A DNA stretch of 64,000 nucleotides, from assembly GCA_964581115.1 (NCBI GenBank), contig CAZOMY010000014.1, forward strand, positions 13,198-77,197, written 5' to 3'. This DNA is from 2-02-FULL-55-14 sp964581115. GTDB lineage: Bacteria > Bacteroidota > Ignavibacteria > UBA10030. Below are positions 34,553-43,571 of the stretch, piece by piece; position 1 is the stretch's first letter; each line of letters begins with the position of its first letter. The translations under genes and the position numbers were made by a program. Below the pieces are notes generated by a model that saw nothing but the letters and a program-made list of their open reading frames with translations, did not search any database and was not told the origin of the DNA.

Positions 34553-37500
34553 ATGAAGTACAGTCATGCGATCTCGCGCTTGGTCACGGCCTCGTTGCTG
34601 CTGCTCGTGGCGTGTCAGAACCCGGAAGAGGAGGGTCCGCCGGGCGGGACGACCCTTCGCTCGACCGTCAGCGGAACGGTGGTCAGGAGCGACAACGGTA
34701 CCGCCGTTCCAGGGGTCATTGTTCGCGACCTTACGCAGCCGACGGTCAAGCTTGACACCTCGGATGCGAACGGTGCTTTTGCGATCGCGTACGATCTTCC
34801 CGTAGGCCAGACCTACTCAACGACGATCTTCGGTTCGCGCACAGGCTTCGGCAACGACTCGACCGACGTGACGGTCGTTGCGGGGAGGGATACGACCATC
34901 CTGCTGGTCCTCATCGCCGACAGCACCAGCCCTCCGACGATCCCCGGTTCGGCATCAGGCCAGCCGGCCAGCATCGTGCTCGTCGGCACCGACGTCAATT
35001 CGATCTCCATCCGCGGAACGGGCGTCAACGAGTCGGCCCTGCTGACCTTCGAAGTCCGCGATTCTCTGGGCAACCCTGTCCTCGGCGGCAACGGTCCGAT
35101 CGTTCGCTTCTCGCTCCTCGGGGCCCCCGGAGGAGGGGAGTACCTGTATCCCGACAGCGGTCAAGTGAACGGAACCAACGGCCGGGTCTCAACCCGCTTG
35201 AACTCGGGAACGAGACCTGGCGTCATCCAGGTCGTCGCCACCACCCGCAACGATTCCGTCCTGTCGTCGCCCGCCCGCGTGACCATCGCCAGCGGTCCGC
35301 CGTACGGCCCGAACGCCTCGATCAGCAGGGGCAACAAGAACCTTCCCGGACTCCTGTTCGACAACGAGCGGACGACGATCTCCGTGCTTCTGGGCGATCG
35401 CTATCAGAACCCCGTGCCGGCGGGAACCGCCGTCTACTTCACAACCACGGGGGGCATTGTACAACCGACCGCCTACACCGATGCCGACGGCGCCGCGAGC
35501 GTCGAGCTGATCACGGCGAATCCGCGACCGGCTGGCGGAGTGGCAACCGTGTTCGCCCGTACCATCGGCGATACGGCGGCACGTCTGGCCGACAGTCTGA
35601 TCCAGTTGCAGATCCCCATCGTCTTCTCCGGCGCCACGCAGATCATCGCGCCGACGGCCGCCTTCGTCGTCCCCGACAGCGGTTCGTATGCCTTTGCCTA
35701 TCAGGTTCAGGACGCGAACGGAAACCCGCTGGTCGCGGGTACCACCATCAAGGTGTCGTTGAGCGGACCCGGCGCGGCCGAGCTTGAGGTCCAGGGTGAC
35801 GCCGATGTGACGATGGAGGACACCGATGACCCGGCCGATACGGATTTCAATGCGACGATCGTCGACAAGACCCGCGGTGGAACGGGCGGCCCGTTCACGG
35901 TCTCGATCCAGGTGGTGAGTCGCAACGGAAACGCGACCCATACATTCTCGGGTCTGTCGTTGACCACCGGCGGCGGAGGGTCGGTGCCGGGATCGACAAG
36001 CGTGCCGCGAAGCATCGCCCTCAGTACGATCAGCTCCCGAACGCTTTCCGTGAAGGGGACCGGTGCGAATGAAACGTCGCGCCTCACCTTCATTGTCCGC
36101 GATTCGCTCGGCAACCCCGTCGGCAATCCGCTCGACCCGACCCAGAAGGCCTGGGTGACCTTCTCGATCAATCCGACGGTCGGCATGGGGGGCGCGTTCG
36201 TGTATCCGACGGGCGATTCGACCGATGTCAACGGCCAGGTGAGCGTGACGTTCAATTCGGGCACACAGGCCGGTGTCGTGCAGGTCGTTGCCACCACGCT
36301 GACTTCCGGCGGCCCGGTCACCGCCTCTCCGGTGCAGTTGACGATCCAAGGTGGTCTGCCGGATTCGACGCGGTTCATCGCCGAACTCGATCGCATCAAT
36401 CTTCCGGGTCTGCACAAGCCGGGCCCGCTGGGCACTGTGACGATACAGGCCGCCGACGAATTCGGCAACGCTGTTCAGACGGGTACCGCCATCTACTTCA
36501 GCACGTCGCTCGGGTTGATCAAAGCTTCGGCGACGACGGACGATGCCGGACGCGCGACGGCACAGCTAAGCGGCGGCGTCGTCGGCGCTTCCGACGGCCA
36601 GGGCGTGGTCACGGTCCAAACGCTCGGAAAGAATGGCGAAGTCATTCGCAAGCAACTGCCCTTCCTCTTCACAGGCCCGGTCCAGATCCTCAACAAGCCG
36701 GCCGCGGGCTTTTCCATCGATGATGCCGGGACGTACAGCTTCTCCTTCCGCGTTGCCGACGTCAACGGCAATCCCCCGTCGTCGGGTACGACGGTATCGG
36801 TCACGGCCGAAGGCGAAGGAGCCGGAGGTCTGGCCATCACCACCGGCGGAACGCTGACCTTCCCCGACACGCGCGACACGATGAGGACCTTCTACACCGT
36901 TGCCGTGCGCGACAAGGAAGTCGGCGGACCCTCGGGCCCCGTGACCTTCACGATCAACGTGTCGGGCGAGAACGGCAACGAGACGTACAGCTTCACCGGC
37001 CAGGTGTTGGGTGCGGGCCAGACCGCCGGTACGGTGGCGGCACGCCGTCCGGCGACGCTCGAATTGGTCTCGAACTCGACGCCGTCCGTCTCCATTCGCG
37101 GGACCGGTTCGAAGGAGACTTCGACGCTCACCTTCATCGTGCGAGACTCCCTCGGTCAGCCGATCAATGCGGCGGGCAGGGCGTTCGTGGTCTTTGCGCT
37201 GGCTCCGAACGGCGGACTCGGAGGGGGTGAGTTCCTTTCGACCGCGGGCGACTCGACGGATGACAACGGACTCATCTCGGTGACCTTCAATTCGGGCACC
37301 CGGTCGGGCGTTCTTCAGGTCGTCGCGAAGACGACGGCGCCGGGACGTGCGGACACGATCTACTCCGCCCCGGTTCGCCTGACCATTTCTGGAGGCCTCC
37401 CCGACGCCAACCGCGTGGTCGCCACACTCTCGCGCATCAATATTCCGGGCCTCGTCAAAACGGGTCCGTTGGCGACTGTCAGCGTTCAGGCGGGCGACCA

Positions 37501-40500
37501 GTACAACAACCCCGTTCAGCCGGGAACGGCGTTCTATTTCACGACAGGACTCGGACTGATCCAGGCCACGGCGTCGACGAATGAGTCTGGCCAGGCCTCC
37601 GTCCAGTTAAGCGGAGGAGTTGTCGGCAGCCCGGCTCCCGAAGATACCGTGACGGTCCAGACGGTCGGCGCCGGCGGGGTGTCGATCGTCAAGAAGCTTC
37701 CGTTCATCTTTACGGGCGCTCCTGCGATAACCGGTCTGCCGGCACCGGGGTTCGTCATCTCCGACAGCGGTTCGTACACCTTCAATTTTACCGTGGCCGA
37801 TGCGAACGGCAATCCGCTTTCGGCGGGTTCTACGGTCCAGGTGACGGTCGAAGGTGACGGCTCTGGCGGTCTGGACCTGACCGGCGACGTAAGCCGTACG
37901 CTGCCCGATACTCGGAACGCAAGCTTCACCAGCTTTTCCGTGACGGCGCAGGACAAGGACCGAGGCGGTCCGTCGGGGTTGGTGCGCTTCAGGATCGCGG
38001 TGACGGGAGAGAACGGCTCGGCCGAGGCGACCCTCTCCGGCACACAGCTGACGACAGGTCAGTCGGCCACCGGACCGGCTTCGCGATATGTGGCGACGCT
38101 CGAGCTCGAATCCATTTCACGGACCAGCCTGTCGATCCGCGGTACGGGTGCGTCGGAGGTCTCGACCCTGACGTTCATGGCGAAGGATTCGAACGGCATC
38201 GCGCTGGACAAGAACAATCGGGCCTATGTGCTTCTTGGGCTCCTCCCAACGGGCGGCTTGGGCGGCGGAGAGTTCCTGTCGGCGACGGCCGATTCGACGA
38301 ACGACAACGGCCGCATCTCGGTGACGTTCAACTCCGGTACAAAGGCGGGTGTACTGCAGATCATCGCCAAGACAACGGCGCCGGGCCGGGCCGATACGAT
38401 CTACTCCTCACCGGTCCGGCTGACCATCGCCGGCGGTCTGCCCGATTCGCAGAGGGTTGTCGTCGGACTCTCGCGGGTCAACATGCCGGGCCTGATCCAG
38501 TCGGGCCCGATCGGGACGGTGACAGTGCAGGCGGGGGACAAGTACAACAATCCGGTGCAACCGGGGACGGCGTTCTACTTCACGACGAACCTGGGTCTGA
38601 TCCAGGCGAATGCTTCGACGAACGACGCGGGCCAGGCCACGGCGCAGTTGAGCGGCGGCGTGGTGGGGGCTTCGACGGGAGCCGGAACGATCACCGTGCA
38701 GACGGTGGGCGAGAACGGGACGTCGATCGTCAAGACGCTGCCATTCCTGTTCACGGGGGCGACGCAGATCACGAACACGCCGTCGAGCGGGTTCACGATC
38801 GCCGACAGCGGCACGTACAGCTTCTCGTTCAAGGTGGCGGATGCCAACGGCAACCCGCTGGTGCAGGGGTCGACGATCCAAGTAACGAAGGAAGGACCGG
38901 GGTCGGGCGACCTTGAGCTGTCGGGAGATGTGATCCGTACCATGCCCGATACGCGTGACACCAGCCTCACGACGTTCAATGTGACCGCCACCGACAAGGC
39001 CTCGGGTGGCCCCTCGGGAGCGGTCGTTTTCCGCATTACGGTCGCGAGTCCCAATGGAGAGGCCACGTATTCCTGGAATGGGACCCAGCTGGTCGTCGGC
39101 CAATCCGGTTCAAGCGCGTCTGGCTCCGGCTATGCTTCGAGCATCGTTCTGCTTGGGACAAGCACGGACCCGACGAGGGTCTTGTCCGTGCGAGGAACCG
39201 GCTCGAACGAATCGTCGATCCTCCGATTCGTTGTCAAGGATTCGCTGGGTAATGCCGTCGACCTGGCTCACACGGCCACGGTCACATTCTCGGTGAACGG
39301 CGGACCTGGCGGCGGAGAGTATGTTTCGCCGACCACGGCAACGACAGACGCGTCGGGGAGCGTCTTTACGACATTCAATTCCGGTACCAAGGCGGGCGTG
39401 GTGCAGGTGAAGGCCAGCACGACGATCGGCTCCACGACTATCACGTCGGCACCGGTGACCTTCACCATGGCCGGTGGATTACCCGACTCCAACCGCATCA
39501 CTGTCTGGACCACGAGCCAGAACTATCCTGGACTCGTTCAGGCTGGCAACTTGTTGGGTGAGGTCAACGTGCAGTTGGGCGACAAGTACGGCAATCCGGT
39601 CCAGGCCGGCACGGCCGTCTATTTCACTTCGACCGGCGGGATCATCTCATCGTCGGCCTTCACCAATGCAGCCGGTCTTGCGACCGCCAACTTGTACGGC
39701 GGCGGCCTGGCTCCGGTGCTCGGCCAGGACACGATCACCGTCACGACCGTTGGGGAGAACAACACGACGATCACCAAGCGCCTGACCGTGACCTTCTCAG
39801 GGAGTCCTGTCGTGACGCTCCTGAACGTACCGACGGACACGATCACGATCTTCGACGGCGGCTACTTCGACGTCGACTATCGGCTCGCTGATGCCAATCT
39901 GAACCCGCTGGCGGCCGGTAACAACCTCTCCGTCTCGATCACCGGCACGGCGGGCTCCGGCGTGACGCGCAGCGGCGACATTGGATTCTCGACGATCGAC
40001 ACCCGTTCCAGCAACTTCACTTCGTTCAGGATGCGGCTCTCCGACGCCACTGCCAACGGAGGCGTGAGCGGCGAGTTCATCGTGACGATCAGCGTATCGG
40101 GCCCGAACGGATCGACCACGCGTCGATTCTACGGAAACCTCGGTGCGCCGCAGGCTATCACGCCGCCTTCGCCGACGGTGAAGAACCCGGCGCAGATCGC
40201 GTTCATCGGCGTGTCTGCGTCTGACGTCTTCGTGTCGGGCGTCGGTGCACTCGAGAATTCGGTCATCACGTATGAGGTGCGCGACTCCCTCGGCAATGCC
40301 ATCGAGGCGACCCCTCGTTCCTATGTTTCGTTTGCGCTGACCTTCTTCCCGAATACGTTCGTGCCAGGCGGGACTAACCCGGTGTTGATACCGGGCTCCG
40401 ACAGCACTGACAACTCCGGACGGGCGCGCGTGTCCATGTCTTCCGGCACCCGGGCCGGTGTTGTCCAGATCGTGGCAAGTACCGTCGTTGGCTCCAACAC

Positions 40501-41242
40501 CATTACTTCGCTTCCCGTCAAGATCACGATCCACGCCGGGTTCCCGGACCAAAGGCACTTTACCATGGCTCCGGACCGATACAACTTCCCCGGCCTTGAT
40601 AAGGCATTCGTGACGCAGAAGATCACGGTGCAGGTAGCCGACAAATACAGCAATCCGGTCCAGGCGGGCACGGCCGTCTACTTCTACAGCACCCACGGTA
40701 CGATGTCGACGGGGGGCGGCACGCCCGGTTTGACGGATGCGAACGGATTCGTGTCGCAAACGCTGTTCTCCGCCAATCCGTATCCTCAGGGCATCGACTC
40801 ACTGGCGATCGGGAAAGGTTACACGTACGTTTACTCGCAGACTCTCGGCGATGCGGGGGCACAGGTGATCGATTCGCTCGAGATCTTGTGGACAGGAGCG
40901 CCCGTCATTACTCGTACGTCGGGCCCCACTTCGTTCACGATACCGCAAGGAGGAAGCGAAGGTCCGTGGACGTTCACGGTTGTCGACCGGTTCGGCCACC
41001 CGATGTCGGCGGGCACCAGCATCTCCGTGGCGGCCGGCGATGGAAAGGTGAACGGCGACGCCGACATTACATTGTCGGATACGAAATCCACCGGGGCCGG
41101 GATCACGGATTTCACGATCACGGTGGATGATTCAGATCCAGCCGATAGCGATCCGCCGGCGAATGTCCTCTTGACGATTGTCGTCGTGCATCCGACGTAC
41201 GGAACGTACAAACGGGTCATCGCAACGGGCACGATTGACTGA
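34553..41242 (+). CDS. Giant repeat lipoprotein with Ig-like domains (2229 aa)
   Basis: 2229-residue secreted lipoprotein. GGGAGG precedes ATG 34553. The signal peptide ends in the lipobox LVAC with Cys21. Residues about 33-115 form a carboxypeptidase-regulatory-like domain (SGTVVRSDNGTAVPGVIVRD). From about 140 to the end run six units of about 347 residues. Each has three Ig-like segments with recurring motifs: IRGTGxxE...FxVRDSLGNP, NxPGLxxxGxLxxVxVQxGD and FTGAPxITxxPxxGFxIxDSGxYSF. The layout resembles invasin/intimin-type BIg domains. It lies 105 bp after the pilus secretin gene, so a surface adhesin or filament-associated stalk is plausible. Partners are unknown. Confidence 0.85.
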   Translation: MKYSHAISRLVTASLLLLVACQNPEEEGPPGGTTLRSTVSGTVVRSDNGTAVPGVIVRDLTQPTVKLDTSDANGAFAIAYDLPVGQTYSTTIFGSRTGFGNDSTDVTVVAGRDTTILLVLIADSTSPPTIPGSASGQPASIVLVGTDVNSISIRGTGVNESALLTFEVRDSLGNPVLGGNGPIVRFSLLGAPGGGEYLYPDSGQVNGTNGRVSTRLNSGTRPGVIQVVATTRNDSVLSSPARVTIASGPPYGPNASISRGNKNLPGLLFDNERTTISVLLGDRYQNPVPAGTAVYFTTTGGIVQPTAYTDADGAASVELITANPRPAGGVATVFARTIGDTAARLADSLIQLQIPIVFSGATQIIAPTAAFVVPDSGSYAFAYQVQDANGNPLVAGTTIKVSLSGPGAAELEVQGDADVTMEDTDDPADTDFNATIVDKTRGGTGGPFTVSIQVVSRNGNATHTFSGLSLTTGGGGSVPGSTSVPRSIALSTISSRTLSVKGTGANETSRLTFIVRDSLGNPVGNPLDPTQKAWVTFSINPTVGMGGAFVYPTGDSTDVNGQVSVTFNSGTQAGVVQVVATTLTSGGPVTASPVQLTIQGGLPDSTRFIAELDRINLPGLHKPGPLGTVTIQAADEFGNAVQTGTAIYFSTSLGLIKASATTDDAGRATAQLSGGVVGASDGQGVVTVQTLGKNGEVIRKQLPFLFTGPVQILNKPAAGFSIDDAGTYSFSFRVADVNGNPPSSGTTVSVTAEGEGAGGLAITTGGTLTFPDTRDTMRTFYTVAVRDKEVGGPSGPVTFTINVSGENGNETYSFTGQVLGAGQTAGTVAARRPATLELVSNSTPSVSIRGTGSKETSTLTFIVRDSLGQPINAAGRAFVVFALAPNGGLGGGEFLSTAGDSTDDNGLISVTFNSGTRSGVLQVVAKTTAPGRADTIYSAPVRLTISGGLPDANRVVATLSRINIPGLVKTGPLATVSVQAGDQYNNPVQPGTAFYFTTGLGLIQATASTNESGQASVQLSGGVVGSPAPEDTVTVQTVGAGGVSIVKKLPFIFTGAPAITGLPAPGFVISDSGSYTFNFTVADANGNPLSAGSTVQVTVEGDGSGGLDLTGDVSRTLPDTRNASFTSFSVTAQDKDRGGPSGLVRFRIAVTGENGSAEATLSGTQLTTGQSATGPASRYVATLELESISRTSLSIRGTGASEVSTLTFMAKDSNGIALDKNNRAYVLLGLLPTGGLGGGEFLSATADSTNDNGRISVTFNSGTKAGVLQIIAKTTAPGRADTIYSSPVRLTIAGGLPDSQRVVVGLSRVNMPGLIQSGPIGTVTVQAGDKYNNPVQPGTAFYFTTNLGLIQANASTNDAGQATAQLSGGVVGASTGAGTITVQTVGENGTSIVKTLPFLFTGATQITNTPSSGFTIADSGTYSFSFKVADANGNPLVQGSTIQVTKEGPGSGDLELSGDVIRTMPDTRDTSLTTFNVTATDKASGGPSGAVVFRITVASPNGEATYSWNGTQLVVGQSGSSASGSGYASSIVLLGTSTDPTRVLSVRGTGSNESSILRFVVKDSLGNAVDLAHTATVTFSVNGGPGGGEYVSPTTATTDASGSVFTTFNSGTKAGVVQVKASTTIGSTTITSAPVTFTMAGGLPDSNRITVWTTSQNYPGLVQAGNLLGEVNVQLGDKYGNPVQAGTAVYFTSTGGIISSSAFTNAAGLATANLYGGGLAPVLGQDTITVTTVGENNTTITKRLTVTFSGSPVVTLLNVPTDTITIFDGGYFDVDYRLADANLNPLAAGNNLSVSITGTAGSGVTRSGDIGFSTIDTRSSNFTSFRMRLSDATANGGVSGEFIVTISVSGPNGSTTRRFYGNLGAPQAITPPSPTVKNPAQIAFIGVSASDVFVSGVGALENSVITYEVRDSLGNAIEATPRSYVSFALTFFPNTFVPGGTNPVLIPGSDSTDNSGRARVSMSSGTRAGVVQIVASTVVGSNTITSLPVKITIHAGFPDQRHFTMAPDRYNFPGLDKAFVTQKITVQVADKYSNPVQAGTAVYFYSTHGTMSTGGGTPGLTDANGFVSQTLFSANPYPQGIDSLAIGKGYTYVYSQTLGDAGAQVIDSLEILWTGAPVITRTSGPTSFTIPQGGSEGPWTFTVVDRFGHPMSAGTSISVAAGDGKVNGDADITLSDTKSTGAGITDFTITVDDSDPADSDPPANVLLTIVVVHPTYGTYKRVIATGTID
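34971..41239 (+). repeat. Six-fold internal repeat of about 347 codons
   Basis: Unit starts fall near 34971, 36013, 37055, 38095, 39138 and 40195, a steady period of about 1040-1057 bp. Units 3 and 4 are the most alike (both contain RADTIYSxPVRLTI). Unit 6 is the most diverged, with GVGALENSVITYEVRDSLGN. The units are similar but not identical, so they are older than the duplication at 3237-5827. Confidence 0.85.
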
Positions 41243-41264
41243 TCGTCAATGCACCGCTGGTTCC

Positions 41265-41304
41265 CAGGCCCTGTCCTCGCGAGAGGATGGGGCCTGCGGT
41301 TTTT
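41265..41304 (+). terminator. Strong terminator after the giant lipoprotein
   Basis: CAGGCCC (41265-41271) pairs with GGGCCTG (41290-41296), and an inner TCCTC-GCGA-GAGGA helix extends the stem. Five T residues follow at 41300-41304. Confidence 0.85.
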
Positions 41305-41380
41305 CAAGGGAGAACTCGGAGAGGTGGAAGGTGAGAGGAGGAAAGAGGTGTGGAGGGAACAACGGGAAACCGGCGGGAGG

Positions 41381-41415
41381 CCAGAAGCCAGAGGCCAGTG
41401 ATCAGTGGTCAGTGA
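41381..41415. repeat. Heptamer array of five degenerate units
   Basis: Consecutive 7-bp units CCAGAAG, CCAGAGG, CCAGTGA, TCAGTGG, TCAGTGA. This is a third composition of the same 7-bp periodicity seen at 22922 and 41461. Confidence 0.75.
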
Positions 41416-41460
41416 GGAGTAAGCAGGGGTATGGCCTTTAGCCATGAGACTTGGAACTCC

Positions 41461-41523
41461 CAACTCCCAACTCACAACTCACAACTCACAACTCACAACT
41501 CACAACTCACAACTCACAACTCA
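41461..41523. repeat. Heptamer tandem array (9 x 7 bp)
   Basis: One CAACTCC followed by eight CAACTCA units. The last three bases (TCA) are also the stop codon of the minus-strand epimerase gene, so the array begins exactly at that gene's 3' end. Confidence 0.92.
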
Positions 41524-42501
41524 CAACAGTCCTTCCTCCCGAAACCACTCCACCGTCTCCCGCACCGTCTGGCGCAATGATCGGGGTTCGTAGCCGAGCT
41601 CGCGCGCGGCCTTCTCGGACGAATACTGCCTGCGCCGTCCGGTGCCGGAAACCAGCTCGCGCGTGATCCATGGCTTCACCCGCAGGATCGCAGACATCGA
41701 TTCGACCGTCGCTGCGATCGCCCGCACCATCGGGGTCGGGACGATGAACTTCGGCGCCACCCCGCCGGTCTCCTCGGCCACGATCTGAAAGATCTCGGCG
41801 AACGTCCGATTCTCTCCGGCTAGGATGTAGCGTTCTCCGATCCGTCCCTGCTTCGCCGCGGCGATGTGCCCGTCAGCGACATCGTTCGCCGAGACGATGT
41901 TCGTTCCGCCCATCGTCGCATAAAAGATCCTCCGCCGCGCCACATCCCGCACGATCCGTCCGCCATGGACCCGATGGTCGCGCGGTCCCATGATCACGGC
42001 CGGATTCACGATCACCGCCGGCAAGCCCACCCGCACCGCTTCGAGAACGATCCGCTCCGATCGCCACTTGGTCACGCGGTACGCCGCCGGTCGGCGTCCC
42101 GGAACGAAGGGGGTCTCCTCGGTCATCACGGCATCATGAGGATCCGGACCGATCGTCGCGATCGAGCTGGTATGGATGAACCGCTCAACATTCTGCCGCA
42201 AGGCGGCATCCACCACCGTGGATGTTCCGGCGACATTGACCGCGGTCATCATGTCGCGCTCACGTCGCCAATACGAGACGATCGCCGCCGTATGGAAGAC
42301 CGTGTCGCAGCCTTTCATCGCCCGGAAGACGTCGTTTTCGTTCCGAACATCCCCCCGAACGACCTCCGCGTCCGCTCCGCGTAGGGCGCGGTCATCCGTC
42401 CCCCGCGCCAGGACGCGCACCCGGACCCCTAGATGGACCAGAGCATGCACCAGATTCGAGCCGACGAGCCCGGTGCCGCCGGTGACGAGTGCGGTTCTCA
42501 T
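41521..42501 (-). CDS. NAD(P)-dependent epimerase/dehydratase, extended SDR (DFR/HpnA-like)
   Basis: 326 residues. The ATG at 42501 is preferred because the Rossmann motif TGGTGLVGSN begins within ten residues. The active-site pair is AYRVTKW (YxxxK), with the Ser in HTSSIATIG. A VVRGDVRNENDV segment follows the nucleotide-binding beta-strands, as in dihydroflavonol-reductase-like and hopanoid-associated sugar epimerases. The substrate is unknown: sugar nucleotide or a 3-hydroxy compound. It is the last gene of a minus-strand run, 153 bp after the barrel gene. Confidence 0.85.
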   Translation of the reverse strand: MRTALVTGGTGLVGSNLVHALVHLGVRVRVLARGTDDRALRGADAEVVRGDVRNENDVFRAMKGCDTVFHTAAIVSYWRRERDMMTAVNVAGTSTVVDAALRQNVERFIHTSSIATIGPDPHDAVMTEETPFVPGRRPAAYRVTKWRSERIVLEAVRVGLPAVIVNPAVIMGPRDHRVHGGRIVRDVARRRIFYATMGGTNIVSANDVADGHIAAAKQGRIGERYILAGENRTFAEIFQIVAEETGGVAPKFIVPTPMVRAIAATVESMSAILRVKPWITRELVSGTGRRRQYSSEKAARELGYEPRSLRQTVRETVEWFREEGLL

Positions 42502-42654
42502 GAGGATACGGGGTGGATCTGAAACACGCCGCGATGCGGCCACTTCGTGGAAATGCGAACCAAGTTCAATTGACCAATCAGTTGAAGTTCGAAATACCTT
42601 GGAAGCGAGCAAAGCCGCCAAAGCCTGACGAGTGACTCGCGCCATCTGCCGACG

Positions 42655-43545
42655 TCATAAGCGAAGGGAGCCCTCGATATTGAGACTGAAGGACCGGGTC
42701 AGGCCGTCGAGGTTCACCGGGCGCTTCAGAAGCGCCATCGCTGCCTGCGGATGGAGTGTGAGCTCTTCGGAGATCTTGACCGATGCCCGGAGCAGAACGT
42801 TGACCTGCAGGCGATCCGTGTCGGCCACTACGACGTCGATCGGTCTGGCGAGCAGCAATGGGTCCGTGTTCAGCCGTCGCACCACGGACCTGCGTATGCG
42901 CTGGATCGCGATCAGCTCGGCGGCCAGGTCCAAGGGTGCCCCCGCGATCAGGGCTCCCGCGCGGAGGGAGAGATCGTCTCCGCGCTGCAGCCGGTCGACG
43001 GAGTTGTTGCTGCGTCCCGGTGACCACTGGTAGCCGAGCCCGGCGTTCCAGCGGTCGCCAAGTACCGCCACGCCCACGAGCAGGTCGTTGGTGCCAAGTC
43101 CGGGTTGGTACGCTTGTGGCAGCCCTTGTCGGTTCACGGCTCCGGTCGCGAGCCGCAGTCCTGCATCGAATCGGATGCGGACGGCCCTCTCTTCGAGCAT
43201 CGCTGTGCCGACCGTCACCAGCACGTCTCCGACCCCAGCGGCGGAACCCAGCGGTCCTTTTGTCGAACGGAGCGGGACGGTACACGAGGCTTCGAACGAT
43301 GTTCCGATCGGGACGTTGAGACCGAGAGCGAGGTCATGATAGAAGAATGATCCTTCATCCGAGGTGCCAAACCCGCCACGGAACGTCGCCGCTGGCGTAC
43401 GCTCCTCCAGACCTGCTCTGCCCACCGAACAGACACCGGCGTCGGAGCATTGGGCAAAGGCCGGTTGGCCGAAGACCGCCAGTCCGATCGTAGCGGCCAC
43501 GAACGTGCTCGCGACGGGACTCACATGCTCTCTTGTCTGGATCAT
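42655..43545 (-). CDS. Putative outer-membrane beta-barrel protein
   Basis: 296 residues with a signal peptide (about 1-31, ending QPAFAQ). Alternating-hydrophobicity strands follow (DLALGLNVPIGTSFEASCTV, RIRFDAGLRLATGAVN), and the protein ends in FSLNIEGSLRL. The pattern resembles small transporter or porin-like barrels of the phenol meta-pathway type, but I cannot name the family with certainty. Two Cys residues close to the mature N-terminus (CSDAGVC) may form a disulfide. It follows the GT-C/TPR gene by 26 bp and is probably cotranscribed with it. Confidence 0.6.
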   Translation of the reverse strand: MIQTREHVSPVASTFVAATIGLAVFGQPAFAQCSDAGVCSVGRAGLEERTPAATFRGGFGTSDEGSFFYHDLALGLNVPIGTSFEASCTVPLRSTKGPLGSAAGVGDVLVTVGTAMLEERAVRIRFDAGLRLATGAVNRQGLPQAYQPGLGTNDLLVGVAVLGDRWNAGLGYQWSPGRSNNSVDRLQRGDDLSLRAGALIAGAPLDLAAELIAIQRIRRSVVRRLNTDPLLLARPIDVVVADTDRLQVNVLLRASVKISEELTLHPQAAMALLKRPVNLDGLTRSFSLNIEGSLRL

Positions 43546-43571
43546 GCTTTCTTCGCTTCAGGCTGAAAGTG

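Noticed and set aside
41461..41523. Possible CRISPR or minisatellite-coded peptide
   Set aside because: Seven-bp units without spacers, and no start codon or plausible frame across it.
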